Shown in pieces: positions 22,501 to 33,169 of a stretch of 64,000 bases of DNA; the first letter of the stretch is position 1, and every line of letters begins with the position of its first letter. The notes below the pieces were generated by a model. That model made no database searches. It was not told where the DNA came from and saw only the letters and a program-made list of their open reading frames with translations. Both the position numbers and the translations under genes were made by a program. The DNA comes from Diploscapter coronatus (lineage: Eukaryota; Nematoda; Chromadorea; Rhabditida; Rhabditidae). The stretch lies in the NCBI GenBank assembly GCA_964036155.1, contig OZ038423.1:15143249-15207248 (forward strand), given 5' to 3'.

Positions 22501-25500
22501 GCGGGCTCACTTGCTTTCTGCAAGAAAGCATAAATGTTTTTCTTCTTATATTGATTCGAATGAGCAAAGTTTTCTTTGTTGAAAGAAATAATAGGATTTT
22601 CACTAGCATAAGTTGAATCGGCCGGCTAAATTTATGCTGAGTCAATATCAAATTGAGTTTCAAACCAAAATCTATGGCACCTCTGAATCATATTTCAACG
22701 TGAAAAATAGATTTTTTGTTTAATCTTGGTTTACATTTTCAAAAATATAATGTTAGAAGAAAAAACTTACTGCTTGACCCTGTGCGCATTGCTCGTATCA
22801 ACCATCTGCTTGTTTTCATCTCTCTTCGTCTGCTTGTCTCTGCTCTCTTCCTTCCTCCTCGATGTCTCTGCAGTCACAGGCACTTCCTTCCTGATTTCAA
22901 CCGACTTCTTCTCGACTGTCATTGGAATTGGCTGAGGAGGCAGCTTGTTTCCCCTTGCATTTCTTCTTTGCGCATCCAGCAATTCGATCAGTTTGCTCGG
23001 ATCCGATTTCGACTGAACGTTATTGATTTGAATACACTTTAATGAAATAAAAGATAAAAATCTAGAGATGGAATATTTCAAATTTCTAGACACTGTTTAA
23101 GCTAGTTGCATAACACAAAACATAGTACATAAATTAGATTCAAAGAGCAGCAGAAAATCTCATAAAATTTGGAAGGGAAATTAATAACCTTAGAAGAACA
23201 AATTGTTCTTTTTTCAAGAAAAAAGTCTACCGCTTTGAGCAGCTGTTTGATGTCGCCCTGCCTGAAGACAATGCTCTCAGAGGAAGACTGTGCCTGGCTC
23301 TGCTGCTGACTCGACTCGGGTCCTTCCAGCTGTGTCTGACCGATGCGGCTGATATCTCCGAACATCTCTTCGAATCGAGGTCTGGGGAGGCGAGATCCAA
23401 ATGGGACGCCTAAAAACGTCTATTTTGACCAATTATTGTTTCAAAACTAAACTTTTCATAGACTGGAGGCAAAAATTAGAAAGAACTTTTCTATCAAATA
23501 AGGTAACTTTCAAAGAGATGAAAAAATCCTACCTTTAGGAGTGCTAACGATATGCTGTCCAGGAGAGCTGGGAATGCTGGTCGAGAAGACATTGAACATG
23601 GAATTGTCCTGACTTGCAAGAGCAGAAGTCTGATGTCTGATCGAATTAGAAGCAGAAGGCGATGAGGGAGAATGGACTGGAATTTGCGAACGCAGGCTTC
23701 GCAGACGGTCAAGGGTCGGGTTCTGAAGGATGAGAAGATACAAGTGTTGCAATTTTCAAAATGTAGTTTTTAATAGCGAAAAAATGAATCGTCCTCAGTT
23801 CATAATTCGAAAAGGATGAGTTTTTGTAGAAAAATGATGAAATAGCTTTGAAAAGTATTTTGTTCTTCGAATTTAGATTTGAAATTTCATCCAAATAGTT
23901 TCAGAACAACTTCATTTTGAATGTCCCACACCTTTGCCTTAGCGTTGTGCATAATTTCCTCTTGAAGTTTCCTCTGTATCTCCTCTGCGTCTTTCGAGTT
24001 CTCCTTGATCTTCAACGGTTCCGTTCTGTTGTGCGGTTGCTGCGTTTTGTCCATCTGGGTGAGTGGAGAGTAGGGGCTGTGGGCTTGGGGACGAGGTGGG
24101 GTGTGGTATGAAGGCTCCCAACTATTCTCCTTCTCGTGGTTCAGATTCTCCCATCTGAGGAAAAAGAGCAAAATGAATCAACTGAATAGCTCTGTTCGCT
24201 TGAACGGAAATTTTGAGATTCGAAATGGGAAATTTCTCGAAAAAAAAAACTTATTCAAAATTTGAATATAAATCATCAAATAAAAATTTCGCAAACCTGC
24301 CATCGAACTCACAGAACTTGGACCGAGGCGAGTTTTCGAACTGCTTCTCCTCTTCCAGAATGCGAGCTCGAGCTTCCACTGAAAGGTTTACGATTTTCAA
24401 TTAAAATTCTGAATTTCCCGATTGAAATTTGAACAGAAAATAGAAAATTTAGAACTGACTCAGGAAATTGCAAAAATGAGCATTCCTTGAGCTTGACCCG
24501 ACTTTTCTTTTCATTTTGACAGCGAAAATCTTCCCACCTCCATCGACGAACTCATCGCTGTCAGAGAGCCGTTCCTCCCATTCCTCTTCTTTGCCTCCCC
24601 TCTGCCTTTCCCGCGTCGACTCCCTCAGTGCTTTTAGAGTCCGGTCTGCACAGTTGGATTTGATCGATGAACGGGGGAACTCTTCGGCAAAACGACGCGA
24701 ATTCGGAACTGAAAATAAACTTTAAAAATTTTATGATCAGGGATGTCGATTGGGTCGATTTGTACCGACCCAGATCTGAAAGGTCAGGGCGCTGGGGTTC
24801 GGGACCAAAATCCCTGTTTGTGATTTTTAATCTTGTTAAACTCGTTCAATTTATGGAGATTCAAATTTCAAAAATATTCCTGATCCAAGGCCTACTCGAA
24901 TAGATATCGGATTCGTTCGCCCTGGACATGGTTTCCTCTGTGATCGTGCTCAGTCTGTCATCGATTTGTGCAGCGCTGCAAAAAACAATCAAAGTAATAC
25001 CGTCATTAATAAAAAGTAGTAACATAGAAATTTAACGAATATACATATCTTGAGCCAATTAATAAAAAAAAGTAAGTTTATCCATAAGGTATAGAATTTA
25101 GTAATAGAATGCTGGATATCAAACTGTTCAGCTCGGAAAATTAATATCATAATTTTATAATTTTTTTCGGTGCTACTTTTATTAATTGCCCTGCAAAATA
25201 TCGAATGATTCGAAGAAACTTGTCAAAATCTCAATTCCTCACCTCCTGTTGTGTGCAGAAATGGGAGTAGTTTTGTCCTCGAATGCAGCCGATTCAACAA
25301 TCTCCTCTTCTTCGTACACTCCGTCTTCTGAAAAACACTTGATTTTTTCGTCGTCGTCTAATGAGAAAAGTACAATTCCTATCTTGCAGCTTTCAAAAGC
25401 TAATTATTACACAAAAGTTTGGAAAATAGAGTTTGATGATAAGAGAATTCATGTCCTTTCTCTTGAAGAATATTTTCAAAGATTTATCATTTCGCATTTC

Positions 25501-25683
25501 CCTACCCTCACTGTATCTTCCGGCAATGGACTTGGGTGCCTGTTCATCTGCTCTGCCTCTGCTTCTGCTTCTGACCTGTCCCTGCTCAATTTCGCCCTCT
25601 TCGTCAGACACGATCTCATTCTCCGCGATGGACTCGTCGGGCAGATCCTCCACCACGTTGAGCATCGAATCATAGTCGTCCAT
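19563..25683 (-). CDS. spd-2: centrosome scaffold protein SPD-2 / Cep192 homologue
   Basis: Eighteen exons all close in phase to 853 residues: 25683-25512, 25327-25243, 24975-24896, 24708-24538, 24378-24297, 24154-23932, 23722-23533, 23409-23231, 23012-22771, 22517-22355, 22171-22031, 21506-21364, 21271-21163, 21120-21051, 20877-20715, 20506-20338, 19917-19837, 19661-19563. C. elegans SPD-2 has about the same size. The first 60 residues are acidic (MDDYDSMLNVVEDLPDESIA). Low-complexity and coiled segments follow (EEIQRKLQEEIM). The second half has ASH-type beta-sandwich features: ILFGCVSLNDQLKMTEVIKN and the IPLLGWGDTAKLDVV strand that in Cep192 reads IPLxGYGG. A short helix (STVIQEDITRLNSILK) ends it. 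Cep192 proteins recruit Polo/Aurora kinases and pericentriolar material for centriole duplication and spindle assembly. The intron after exon 11 is GC-AG. A strong acceptor two bases before the ATG suggests trans-splicing. Identity rests on layout and short motifs. Confidence 0.75.
24738..24816. mobile_element. hAT-like MITE with 8-bp target-site duplication (spd-2 intron 3)
   Basis: Ends CAGGGAT and ATCCCTG are inverted. The flanking octamers TTTATGAT (24730-24737) and TTTGTGAT (24817-24824) match at seven of eight bases. CAGGG termini with 8-bp duplications are typical of the hAT superfamily. The 79-bp interior is GC-rich for the window and carries GGGTCGAT/ATTTGTACCGACCC-type self-complementary runs. 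Confidence 0.6.
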
Positions 25684-26797
25684 GTCTGCAAAATAAAAGT
25701 TTCGAAAATGCAACAGAAAAAGGAAAGAAGCGGAAAAATTCGACGATTTAGTAAACCTTGATAGGAATAAATGATTTTTGCAGGTAATGTTCTTGAAATA
25801 TGCACCGATCAATACGAATTGGAAGAATTTCAAAATATATGAAAACTAAAACTGCAGAAAGAATCAAATTTTGAGAATTGACAGAAAATTGGAAGTAAAT
25901 AAAGTCAAATTCAAGGTTTTTGGGAAATTTTGTGAGCAAAAAAGTTGCGTAGATGATGTTCTTGAAGTGACGTTCATCGATCAATTCAGAATCGACAAAA
26001 TTTGAAGGTAAAAACGGGAAAATAACAAGAACAAGTGAAAACGGCAGAAATGAATGAAGATGAAAATTCGAATGAACGCATTTGCCGCTCTTGTAAACAC
26101 CGTGCATATGATAACTCTTTGCAATTTCAAAATCGTCGTTATCAGATTCGGTGAACCATTCATAGAAATGAACTTTGGTCAGAAAATAATATCAGAAAGT
26201 GTTCGTACACTCATTATAATTACCGGCGTAGAAGTACAAATTTTGTATATTTAGCTGATCGGTTTTGGTTAAATATCTTGATCAAAAATTATTTATTTAG
26301 TTTTTTCTTTACGAACGTCTTAGTTAGACTGAAATAATCTCTCTGAACAATAAACGGTTGTAGAATATTATTCTCATGAGCCTGCTTACGTTTAGGTTTC
26401 TAATTTTACGAATCAGTAATAAAATAGTGCGAGTTTCATGTCTATTCACATTGATTTATTAACATATCGTCTGAGGATTCATTCTTTGAATTGAAATAGT
26501 ATACAAAACAATATCATTTCAAGTATTGACATCGAGCATTATTTTATAGTTAGAGAAGAGAAATTTCGAAAAAAAAAACATTGAAACAATGAAAACTGAA
26601 AGTAATTGACACAAATTTCGCACCGAAAAGTAGCTCGTTCGTGCGTACCAGATCATTAGATGTATCATTTCTGAGTTTACGATATTTTTATTTCTTTACA
26701 AATTTTATAATTTGATTAATCCTTGTATAGTCCGATTGAAAGAAGCATAAATTAGCTTCGACAACCTATAATATTATTAAATTTAATCGTATGTTGT
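25684..26797. other. intergenic upstream of spd-2
   Basis: AT-rich, without supported exons. Many short open frames here overlap on both strands without splice-site support. At 1.1 kb it is longer than the usual gap inside a nematode operon, so spd-2 probably has its own promoter here. Confidence 0.45.
25686..25700 (-). promoter_or_regulatory. probable trans-splice acceptor of spd-2
   Basis: Reading the minus strand, CTTTTATTTTGCAG ends two bases before the ATG. A perfect nematode acceptor with no in-frame upstream exon is the usual signature of spliced-leader addition. Confidence 0.5.
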
Positions 26798-28458
26798 CTA
26801 AAGAATTACTTTTCTGATGTGTTCTTCACTCAGCGCATGTCTGATGATACTGTCGATACTATTATTCGAGATATAACATCTACCACATTTTAATTGCTTC
26901 TAAATATTCCGATATTAACAGATTTGCTAGTAGGTTAAAATTATCTCAATTTATTACCGGCATTTTAAATTCACTTTCCATTATTTTAAACAGTTCCAAT
27001 CTTTGATTTGATGTCAAATTTTCTAAATTAGTTCTGAGTTCGGCCACTTTAATTGTTAGTTCAGTGGCTGAATTTAATAATAAATTTAACATTCTTCGTG
27101 TTTAATTACATTTCAATCTATCACTGCAAGTTGTGATTTTAACTCCATTCAAAAATGGTATGCGAAATTTTTTGTTTTGTTCGATTAACTGTTTCTGATT
27201 CACTATAACAATTTGAGCTTTCTGGTTAGCTGGTTTAATAGTAGGAGTCGGTATTGGATTTGTTGAAATCGGAACTGCTACTCCGAAGACCTAATAAATA
27301 GGGAGGTTTCGATAGTTTATTAGGATGATACCGAATTGAATGGTATGGTTGATACATTCGGTTTGACTTCGGCAAAAGGCATGGTGCCGACTGATTTGTC
27401 GACCTTCAAAACTTTCCCCGATTCTTCGGTTTTTGGTTGTAGAGCTTCTGCTGATCTGCCAGTTTTAATTGAAACACTAGCATCACCCTAAAAGTTATAA
27501 TTTTTAATTCACCAGCATTAAAATCATACCAAATTTAATTTTTTGATACTTCCCACCATTCTATTGAACTGGTTTGCTTCATCCTCGAATCGTTTCATTA
27601 GAAGAGCCTTGATTTTCTCGGCGATAGTCACAGTTGATGGATAGAGGTTGATAACCATTCTTTTCTTTTCAGATTCAAAAAATGCGTAACCAATATGGTC
27701 TCTAATTTTCGACATTGATAGCCTGTTCAATCGTTGTTTCTCATCACTTCTAAAGATATAAAATATACCAACAAAATCTCGCTAACAGAACGAATGCATT
27801 TTCATAATCGCTGTTTTCTATCAAGTTCATCGCATTGCAATTCAGCTTTATCATCTCATCATAGTACCTAGAACATTTTCTAAACCTCGATTACATCTAT
27901 GCATTAGACATGCATTGCAATTGGTACTGAGTTTGAAACCTCCACCGATTCCGCAAGTTTCTTTAACGCATTTATTCTTTCCTCGGGGTTCATCACCAAT
28001 TTCATGCTATCCTTAGTACTCTTAAATCCACAAAGAATAACAACTTAGATATGAGATTTCTCACCTCGAATAGTTGACTCGTTCTAATAGCAGCTAACGT
28101 CGATTGAGTTGTACTTTCTGGGCTTTCCGAGTTAATGGATAACGTCTGCGTTTCTTTATTTGAAATTTTCCATTCAAACGGTTTCTCTTTCCCATTTTGC
28201 TTCGTTAATTCATCTAATTTTCTCCCTTCATCACCTGTCAACAATTATTCATACTCATTGTAACTTTTGCAACCGTTTTCAAGACGATAACCTTCAAGTC
28301 TCCACATAGGTAGCCATCTTTATACCATGTTTGCATGCAATTCTTATCAAATGGACCTCTAGAAAGGTGAAAAGTTGTATAAAAAATATTTTCAAAAGAT
28401 CAACTGACTGTAGTTTCCCGTCGTTGTCAAAGTAGGCGTATGAAATCTCGTCATTCAT
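26798..28458 (-). CDS. GYF-domain protein with C-terminal zinc finger
   Basis: Ten exons close in phase to 401 residues: 28458-28409, 28358-28255, 28213-28065, 28020-27968, 27867-27787, 27749-27530, 27487-27332, 27290-27110, 27067-26958, 26899-26798. Residues 7-40 form a GYF domain: AYFDNDGKLQGPFDKNCMQT is followed by WYKDGYL, matching the family core Y.D..G..QGPF...M..W...GYF. GYF domains bind proline-rich peptides in proteins of splicing and translational control. The middle is helical and charged (SMSKIRDHIGYAFFESEKKR; ALLMKRFEDEANQFNRM). The last exon encodes a C2H2/U1-like finger: CGRC, then RHALSEEH. No homologue with this combination comes to mind. Junctions 2/3 and 4/5 rely on weaker splice sites chosen because they alone keep phase. 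The ATG directly follows a TTTTCCCCAG acceptor. Confidence 0.7.
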
Positions 28459-28470
28459 CTGGGGAAAATA
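28459..28470 (-). promoter_or_regulatory. probable trans-splice acceptor of the GYF gene
   Basis: On the minus strand, TATTTTCCCCAG ends exactly at the ATG. Confidence 0.45.
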
Positions 28471-29382
28471 AATCTGCCTAGAAATAGCTAAAAATCAGTC
28501 GATAGAAAAATGAATCATCAAATTTTCAAGCGCACATGAAAAATCGCTAAGCAATCCTTATGAGATTAAAATCGATAGAAGAGTTTGATAGCAAACAAGA
28601 CAGGAAAAAGAGAACGATTGCTCACTGCAAAAGTGATCTCACTATCAGATTTGTTCAGATCAATCATTTTTAGAAAACAACTTCATTTTTTTCCTATTTG
28701 TTTTGTTAGAATAATTTTACATTTCGAAGAAGTAATTCAGAAAAATATCCAAAGTTCAAGAGATCAATAATTTATTGCTGTATTTGGGTGAGTTCAAAAT
28801 ATTTGCTCTGTCAAACCGCTTTCACAATTCCGATATGGCTATAACCTTGATAAAAATAGATAAAACGAATTGTTGTATTGAATTTAGAATCGAGAGAAAT
28901 TTCAAAAAGAAAAAAGTAATGGTGATTGAATTGAAATACTAGTTTGTGAAAGCTACAAGAGTACTGATAAAATAATCGAAATAAAAGTTTATCAGCGTTT
29001 GCACTCATTGTGTAGAGTTGCTGCTCAAAATTTGAGAATATGTTTCACAAGAAACTTGGAAAACTCAATTTTTCAAGCCCTCAAGACAGGTGAAATAGTA
29101 TAGAATAAATCTTTTCTACCAATCCTTACCCTATTTTGCATTGCTAGGCTGCTTGAAAGGCTTAATTGTAGGATTTCGAAATTGCCGTTTTACCAGGGTT
29201 GCTGATGGACCCAGCCCGGCCCGCATTTTGCGGTTCTCGGGCCGGGTCCGGATCCAGAGGATGAAAAAGGAAAATTTAGTTACGTTTCTGCATTTGGAAA
29301 TTATTCTGACAGAAAATCAAATTGATCATGCATGTAGATATTCTTTCCAAATAATAAACATTTATTTCCAATTGATCGAGTG
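28471..29382. other. intergenic with one GC-rich repeat
   Basis: No exon is supported. A GC-rich insertion-like segment at 29194-29263 starts CAGGGTTGCTGATGG and contains CCCGGCCCG and CGGGCCGGG, which pair with each other. It resembles the other CAGGG-type repeats of the window, but a matching right end and duplication were not found. Confidence 0.45.
29194..29263. repeat. GC-rich palindromic repeat starting CAGGGTT
   Basis: GACCCAGCCCGGCCCG and CGGGCCGGGTCC are inverted copies about 20 bases apart, forming a strong hairpin in an AT-rich setting. The CAGGGTT start recalls the hAT-like elements at 24738 and 49583. The boundaries are uncertain. Confidence 0.45.
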
Positions 29383-30956
29383 CTAGAAATCCTCCGTCAA
29401 TTTTGATATTTTTTTGAGAAAATAATTTAAGTATGAGTCGTCGTAGATATCCATCAGATGACTATCTCTTTGTCTGATTCGACTCTTCAAAGTCCTCTGT
29501 TTGAAGCAGGCTATTGCGATTTGAACATTTCCATTATTCTCAAAGTTGCCTAAAACTTATCCTTGACCGATTTCTCGAAGATATGAAGTTTTTCAGCATT
29601 TTTTTAGTTTGAAAATTCGCATCATCAACCTCAAATTTGATTCTCTAACTGAGTCTAAACCAAAATGGAATGGGGTAGGATAGTATTTCTTGAGTTTGCG
29701 AAAAAGGGATAATCCGATAAAATTAGTTACCGTCTTCGTTGCAAACAAGCTTGATAAACGATTCGGAAAAATATAACACGTCACAGCACTTCCTGCCCCC
29801 ATCAATGTAAACATGGAGCATGCCTTTGTATCCCATCGTATCGCAAGTATACTTCATGCTGAAATATCACTCTCATGGAAAATTCATTTGGCAAATTAGT
29901 TTGCTTGCCTGCAAGTTGTACCATCTGATATATTATATACTAATATAGGCTCTTCAAGTTGATATTCTCTCAGAGTATACATTCCACATGTTTCAATGCT
30001 AGTCCAATTGTAATCAAGCTTTTGAACTGGCTTGCATCCCTCGCACCCTAAATATATGATTTTTCATAGGTGAGTTTGTTTTAAAACTAGTCTCAATATT
30101 CATATTGAGACGTTGTAGAGCTACTTGTCGATGTTGTAGTAGTCGTCGTTGTTGACGAAGTTGTAGTAGTCGTCGTTGAAGAAGTTGTACTTTCTGTCGG
30201 TTCTTCAGTAGTCGTCGTTGTTGAAGAAGTTGTGCTTTCTATTGGCATTACTGATGTTTCGGGAGTTGATTCTATGCTGCTAGTCGTCGTAGATGACATT
30301 GTTGAACTCATATCAGGACTCGTGGATTGTTCCATTTCAACAGTCGTTGACGACATTTCGTTAGATTCACTTGAAGACGTCGTGGATGGTTCGGTCGATG
30401 TCGAACCAATTGTCGTATCTTGCTGAAAAAACCCCCGATAAAATTCCATAGACACAAAAGTTGGCCTAGGATGGAAAGGTATTTTTAAATTAAAAAAAAA
30501 AGAAATCGGGTAATCATTGAAATTTAAAAATTCAAAATGGAGGATGGATAAAAATAAAAGTCACAACCGATACCTTTCCTAGGTCTATTGTCGATGACCG
30601 ATACTTGAAACAGAATAAATTAAGCAAAAATTCGAATATGTAAAGTGTGCATTGCGTATTTACAAATAGTCGTCTAACTGATTATTTGAGCATGATGTAA
30701 TAGCGTAAAATCTGCTGCAAACAGTGCGCGCATCAAAATTGGATTTCATTTATTTTGCCTCAAGTAATCGGCCATTTACAATAATCAAGATTTGAATTTT
30801 CACTTGACAAGGCTGACACGGCATCTCAGTCTCTTCTGTCGTTGAATCTATCGGAGTAAGTGTAGTGAGTTCTGGGTCAGATTGTGGAACCGTCGGCATG
30901 CAGCTTGAAACAAGAGTAACTTTCAGCAGTAAAAGTAGGAATATTATGAGTATCAT
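29383..30956 (-). CDS. secreted C6-domain (DUF281) protein with Thr/Ser-rich linker
   Basis: Five exons close in phase to 294 residues: 30956-30804, 30422-30125, 30047-29909, 29858-29731, 29549-29383. The signal peptide MILIIFLLLLLKVTLVSS is followed by CMPTVPQSDPELTTLTPID and CQPC, a beginning typical of nematode C6-domain proteins. A linker of about 100 residues is almost only Thr, Ser and Glu (SSTTTTTEEPTESTTSS). The C-terminal domain has the expected cysteines: CEGCKPVQ, ETCGMYT, GTTC, YTCDTMGY, RKCCDV, LVCNEDG and IAIACF. It is probably an extracellular, heavily O-glycosylated protein of unknown role; the family is expanded in nematodes. The start was chosen at the signal peptide although the frame stays open upstream. 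The intron after exon 3 is GC-AG (AG/GCAAGC). Confidence 0.85.
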
Positions 30957-31569
30957 GAATGATTTTGTAGACCTTGTAGAGTCCCGAATCGAAAGATGGC
31001 TAGAACTTGCTTTTCCGACTAAATGAATGAAATCCGAAAAGGGCATTGCCCACTTTCCTACGTGATTGTAAAGGACGAGAATAATTCTATAGTCTGCGAC
31101 TATTTTATTCTTCAAATCAAGGCCCCTATTTCCTAGCGCAAAAATCTCTCTCGACCAATTATCCAGCCAATATCTTCCAAGGATTCGCGCAAGTGAGTTT
31201 GGCTAATTTGGCATTGTAAAGATCGAGTTCATTCAATGTTGGACTTTCCAACTTTATCCTCTTGCACGTATGATTTTATGATCAAGAATTTTATCGATTC
31301 AATGTATTCGAAATACTATTTTATTGGAAAAATCACTATCTTTAAATCGAGAAAAGTTGTTCTAGATTGAGTACTTTTTGTTGAAAGCGAATCTTCCTAT
31401 CAATTTACAGTACTTGTCTTGAAGTACTCGTCGAGTTTATTCTTCATCCGACTTATTTTTTCTACAAGTTCGTCATCGTTTGTCTGTGAAAATATTATCT
31501 AGTTCTTCTTCCTACTAACCGATTTTGGTGAGCTGGGTCAAAACTGTGAACTTTCGAATAGTTGGACAG
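30957..31569. other. divergent intergenic region
   Basis: Lies between the divergent C6-domain gene (-) and the cysteine-motif gene (+), so both promoters should be here. No clear TATA box was seen and no exon is supported. Confidence 0.45.
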
Positions 31570-32732
31570 ATGCGCAATTTATTCACGTGCTACTTTTTTC
31601 TGAGTTTACTTTTCTTTTTTTGTAAGATATTGCTATTTACCTGTCTTTCATGGATAAATTTTGATGGTTTGGAGCAAAGGCGAAACACGTTTTGCTAACT
31701 TTTCACAGTACGGTATGACGTTACTGCTTATCCATCAGTCAATGTTCAATTTCGTACGATGTTTATAAATCTGTTTGATGATAGTGATGTAAAAGGTGAC
31801 AAATCACTTGGCCGGTCGTGCTTCCTATACCCAAGGAAATCTTTATTTCGTCTCAATCAAATATTCTATTTTTTGTGAATTCTTTCTATCGCTGTTAGCG
31901 TTTCTGCTGAAAATGGTAGGAAATTAATGTGTGATTGCTGCTTCAAGCTTAGCGGATAGTCGGGCAAATTAGCTGGTCGATGTAATTTCACACCAATTTA
32001 TTATCCTCAAACTTGGGCATTTCTAGGGAGGACGATCGTCAGAAACCCCTTGCGACCTACCCCCTATATATATTTTGTCTGATGAAAGTGCTCCCTAGGT
32101 CTGAACTTGGGTAATTAACTCGTAAAAACGAAAAATGTGGAAATCATTAGTAAAAAGCAAATTCGTTGAATTGTGGAAAGCAGCAAGGAATGCTGCTTTT
32201 ATCTCGAGGCAAAAAGGTGGGAGGAGAGAGGGAAGAAAACATTTTCTTGCATCGGGAATAGATTCAATCTGAAAGCATCTTTAAAAAAATGTGATTTTTC
32301 TACGAAATGGAAAAAGCGAAGGTCGCAGTTCGCGACATCTGCACAGAATGAGCCTAAAGTAAGACTAATCGTCGTAAATAAAATTCAGTCTATTCGTATT
32401 TTAGAACATTCTCGATAAATGTCCTAAGAAATGATATAGTCACATAGGCATCAGGATTAAATTGCCCCGGCGGAGGATTCTTTTTCAATGGTGTTTGCTG
32501 TAGATTGCCGGTGCCTCCTGTAGGTTTGTTAGTCTAATTCATTGAGAAGATTTCCACCATGCAGAATCAGTCGGATAAATAACTGACTCAGACTCACCCT
32601 ACTCTCTGTCTAAATGGGATGACATACAGCTTGCCTCCAAATGGACAATTTAATCACGGCAGCTTTTCATACAAAAAGTACTGTTGCACACCTAATCCTG
32701 GTTACGAAGAAAGTGGATTATTGTATCTTTAG
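31570..32732 (+). CDS. small secreted protein with paired-cysteine modules
   Basis: Exons 31570-31621, 31709-31849, 31899-31915, 31960-32076, 32448-32519 and 32592-32732 join in phase to 179 residues. The signal peptide is MRNLFTCYFFLSLLFFF. A middle part follows (NVQFRTMFINLFDDSDVKGD; GRSCFLYP; GRCNFTPIYYPQTWAFL). Two modules then end in CC: LNCPGGGFFFNGVCC and LCLNGMTYSLPPNG...YKKYCC. These spacings recall the lustrin-type cysteine modules of nematode extracellular proteins, but I cannot name the family with confidence. Exon 3 is only 17 bases and could be wrong; the ends (signal peptide, last two exons) are the safest parts. Long scans miss this gene because all its exons are short. Confidence 0.6.
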
Positions 32733-33169
32733 TCAATTCCGATGATAGAATAATTAATTTAAAAAATAATATTCCGTTCAGGCTATATGATAAGCTATAA
32801 ATAAAATGAATCAAGTTTATCTTCGACATATTTGCGAATTTCTCAACAAGAAAAAAATGATTTCTTGTATCATATCTCGGAACACATTGTGCAATACGAT
32901 GAACATCCTACACATGTAAAAGTGCAAAATTAGAAAATGTCATGGATATTACTCACTATCATCTAAAATTACAAAAGACCAGCAAAATTGAAAAAAGTCA
33001 TAAAGACTGAAATAAAATAATTTGAGTACAATGATAAATGCAGAAATTATCGAAAAATAAATACAAATGCAGTCAAATTATATTTGACAATACAATAAAT
33101 AAGTGAGATAATTTTGACACGTCGCGATCATTTTGGAGTAAATAAATAAATAACTAGAGAATCGAATTC
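32733..33169. other. convergent intergenic region
   Basis: AT-rich 3' region between the plus-strand cysteine-motif gene and the minus-strand LBP/BPI gene. It contains several AATAAA hexamers in both directions (e.g. around 32800, 33010 and 33140) and no supported exon. Confidence 0.5.

Noticed and set aside
28236..28254. A 20-base intron in the GYF gene (GTATGA...GACAG)
   Set aside because: It keeps phase but is far below nematode intron size; a 41-base intron using the downstream acceptor AAAATTAG also keeps phase.
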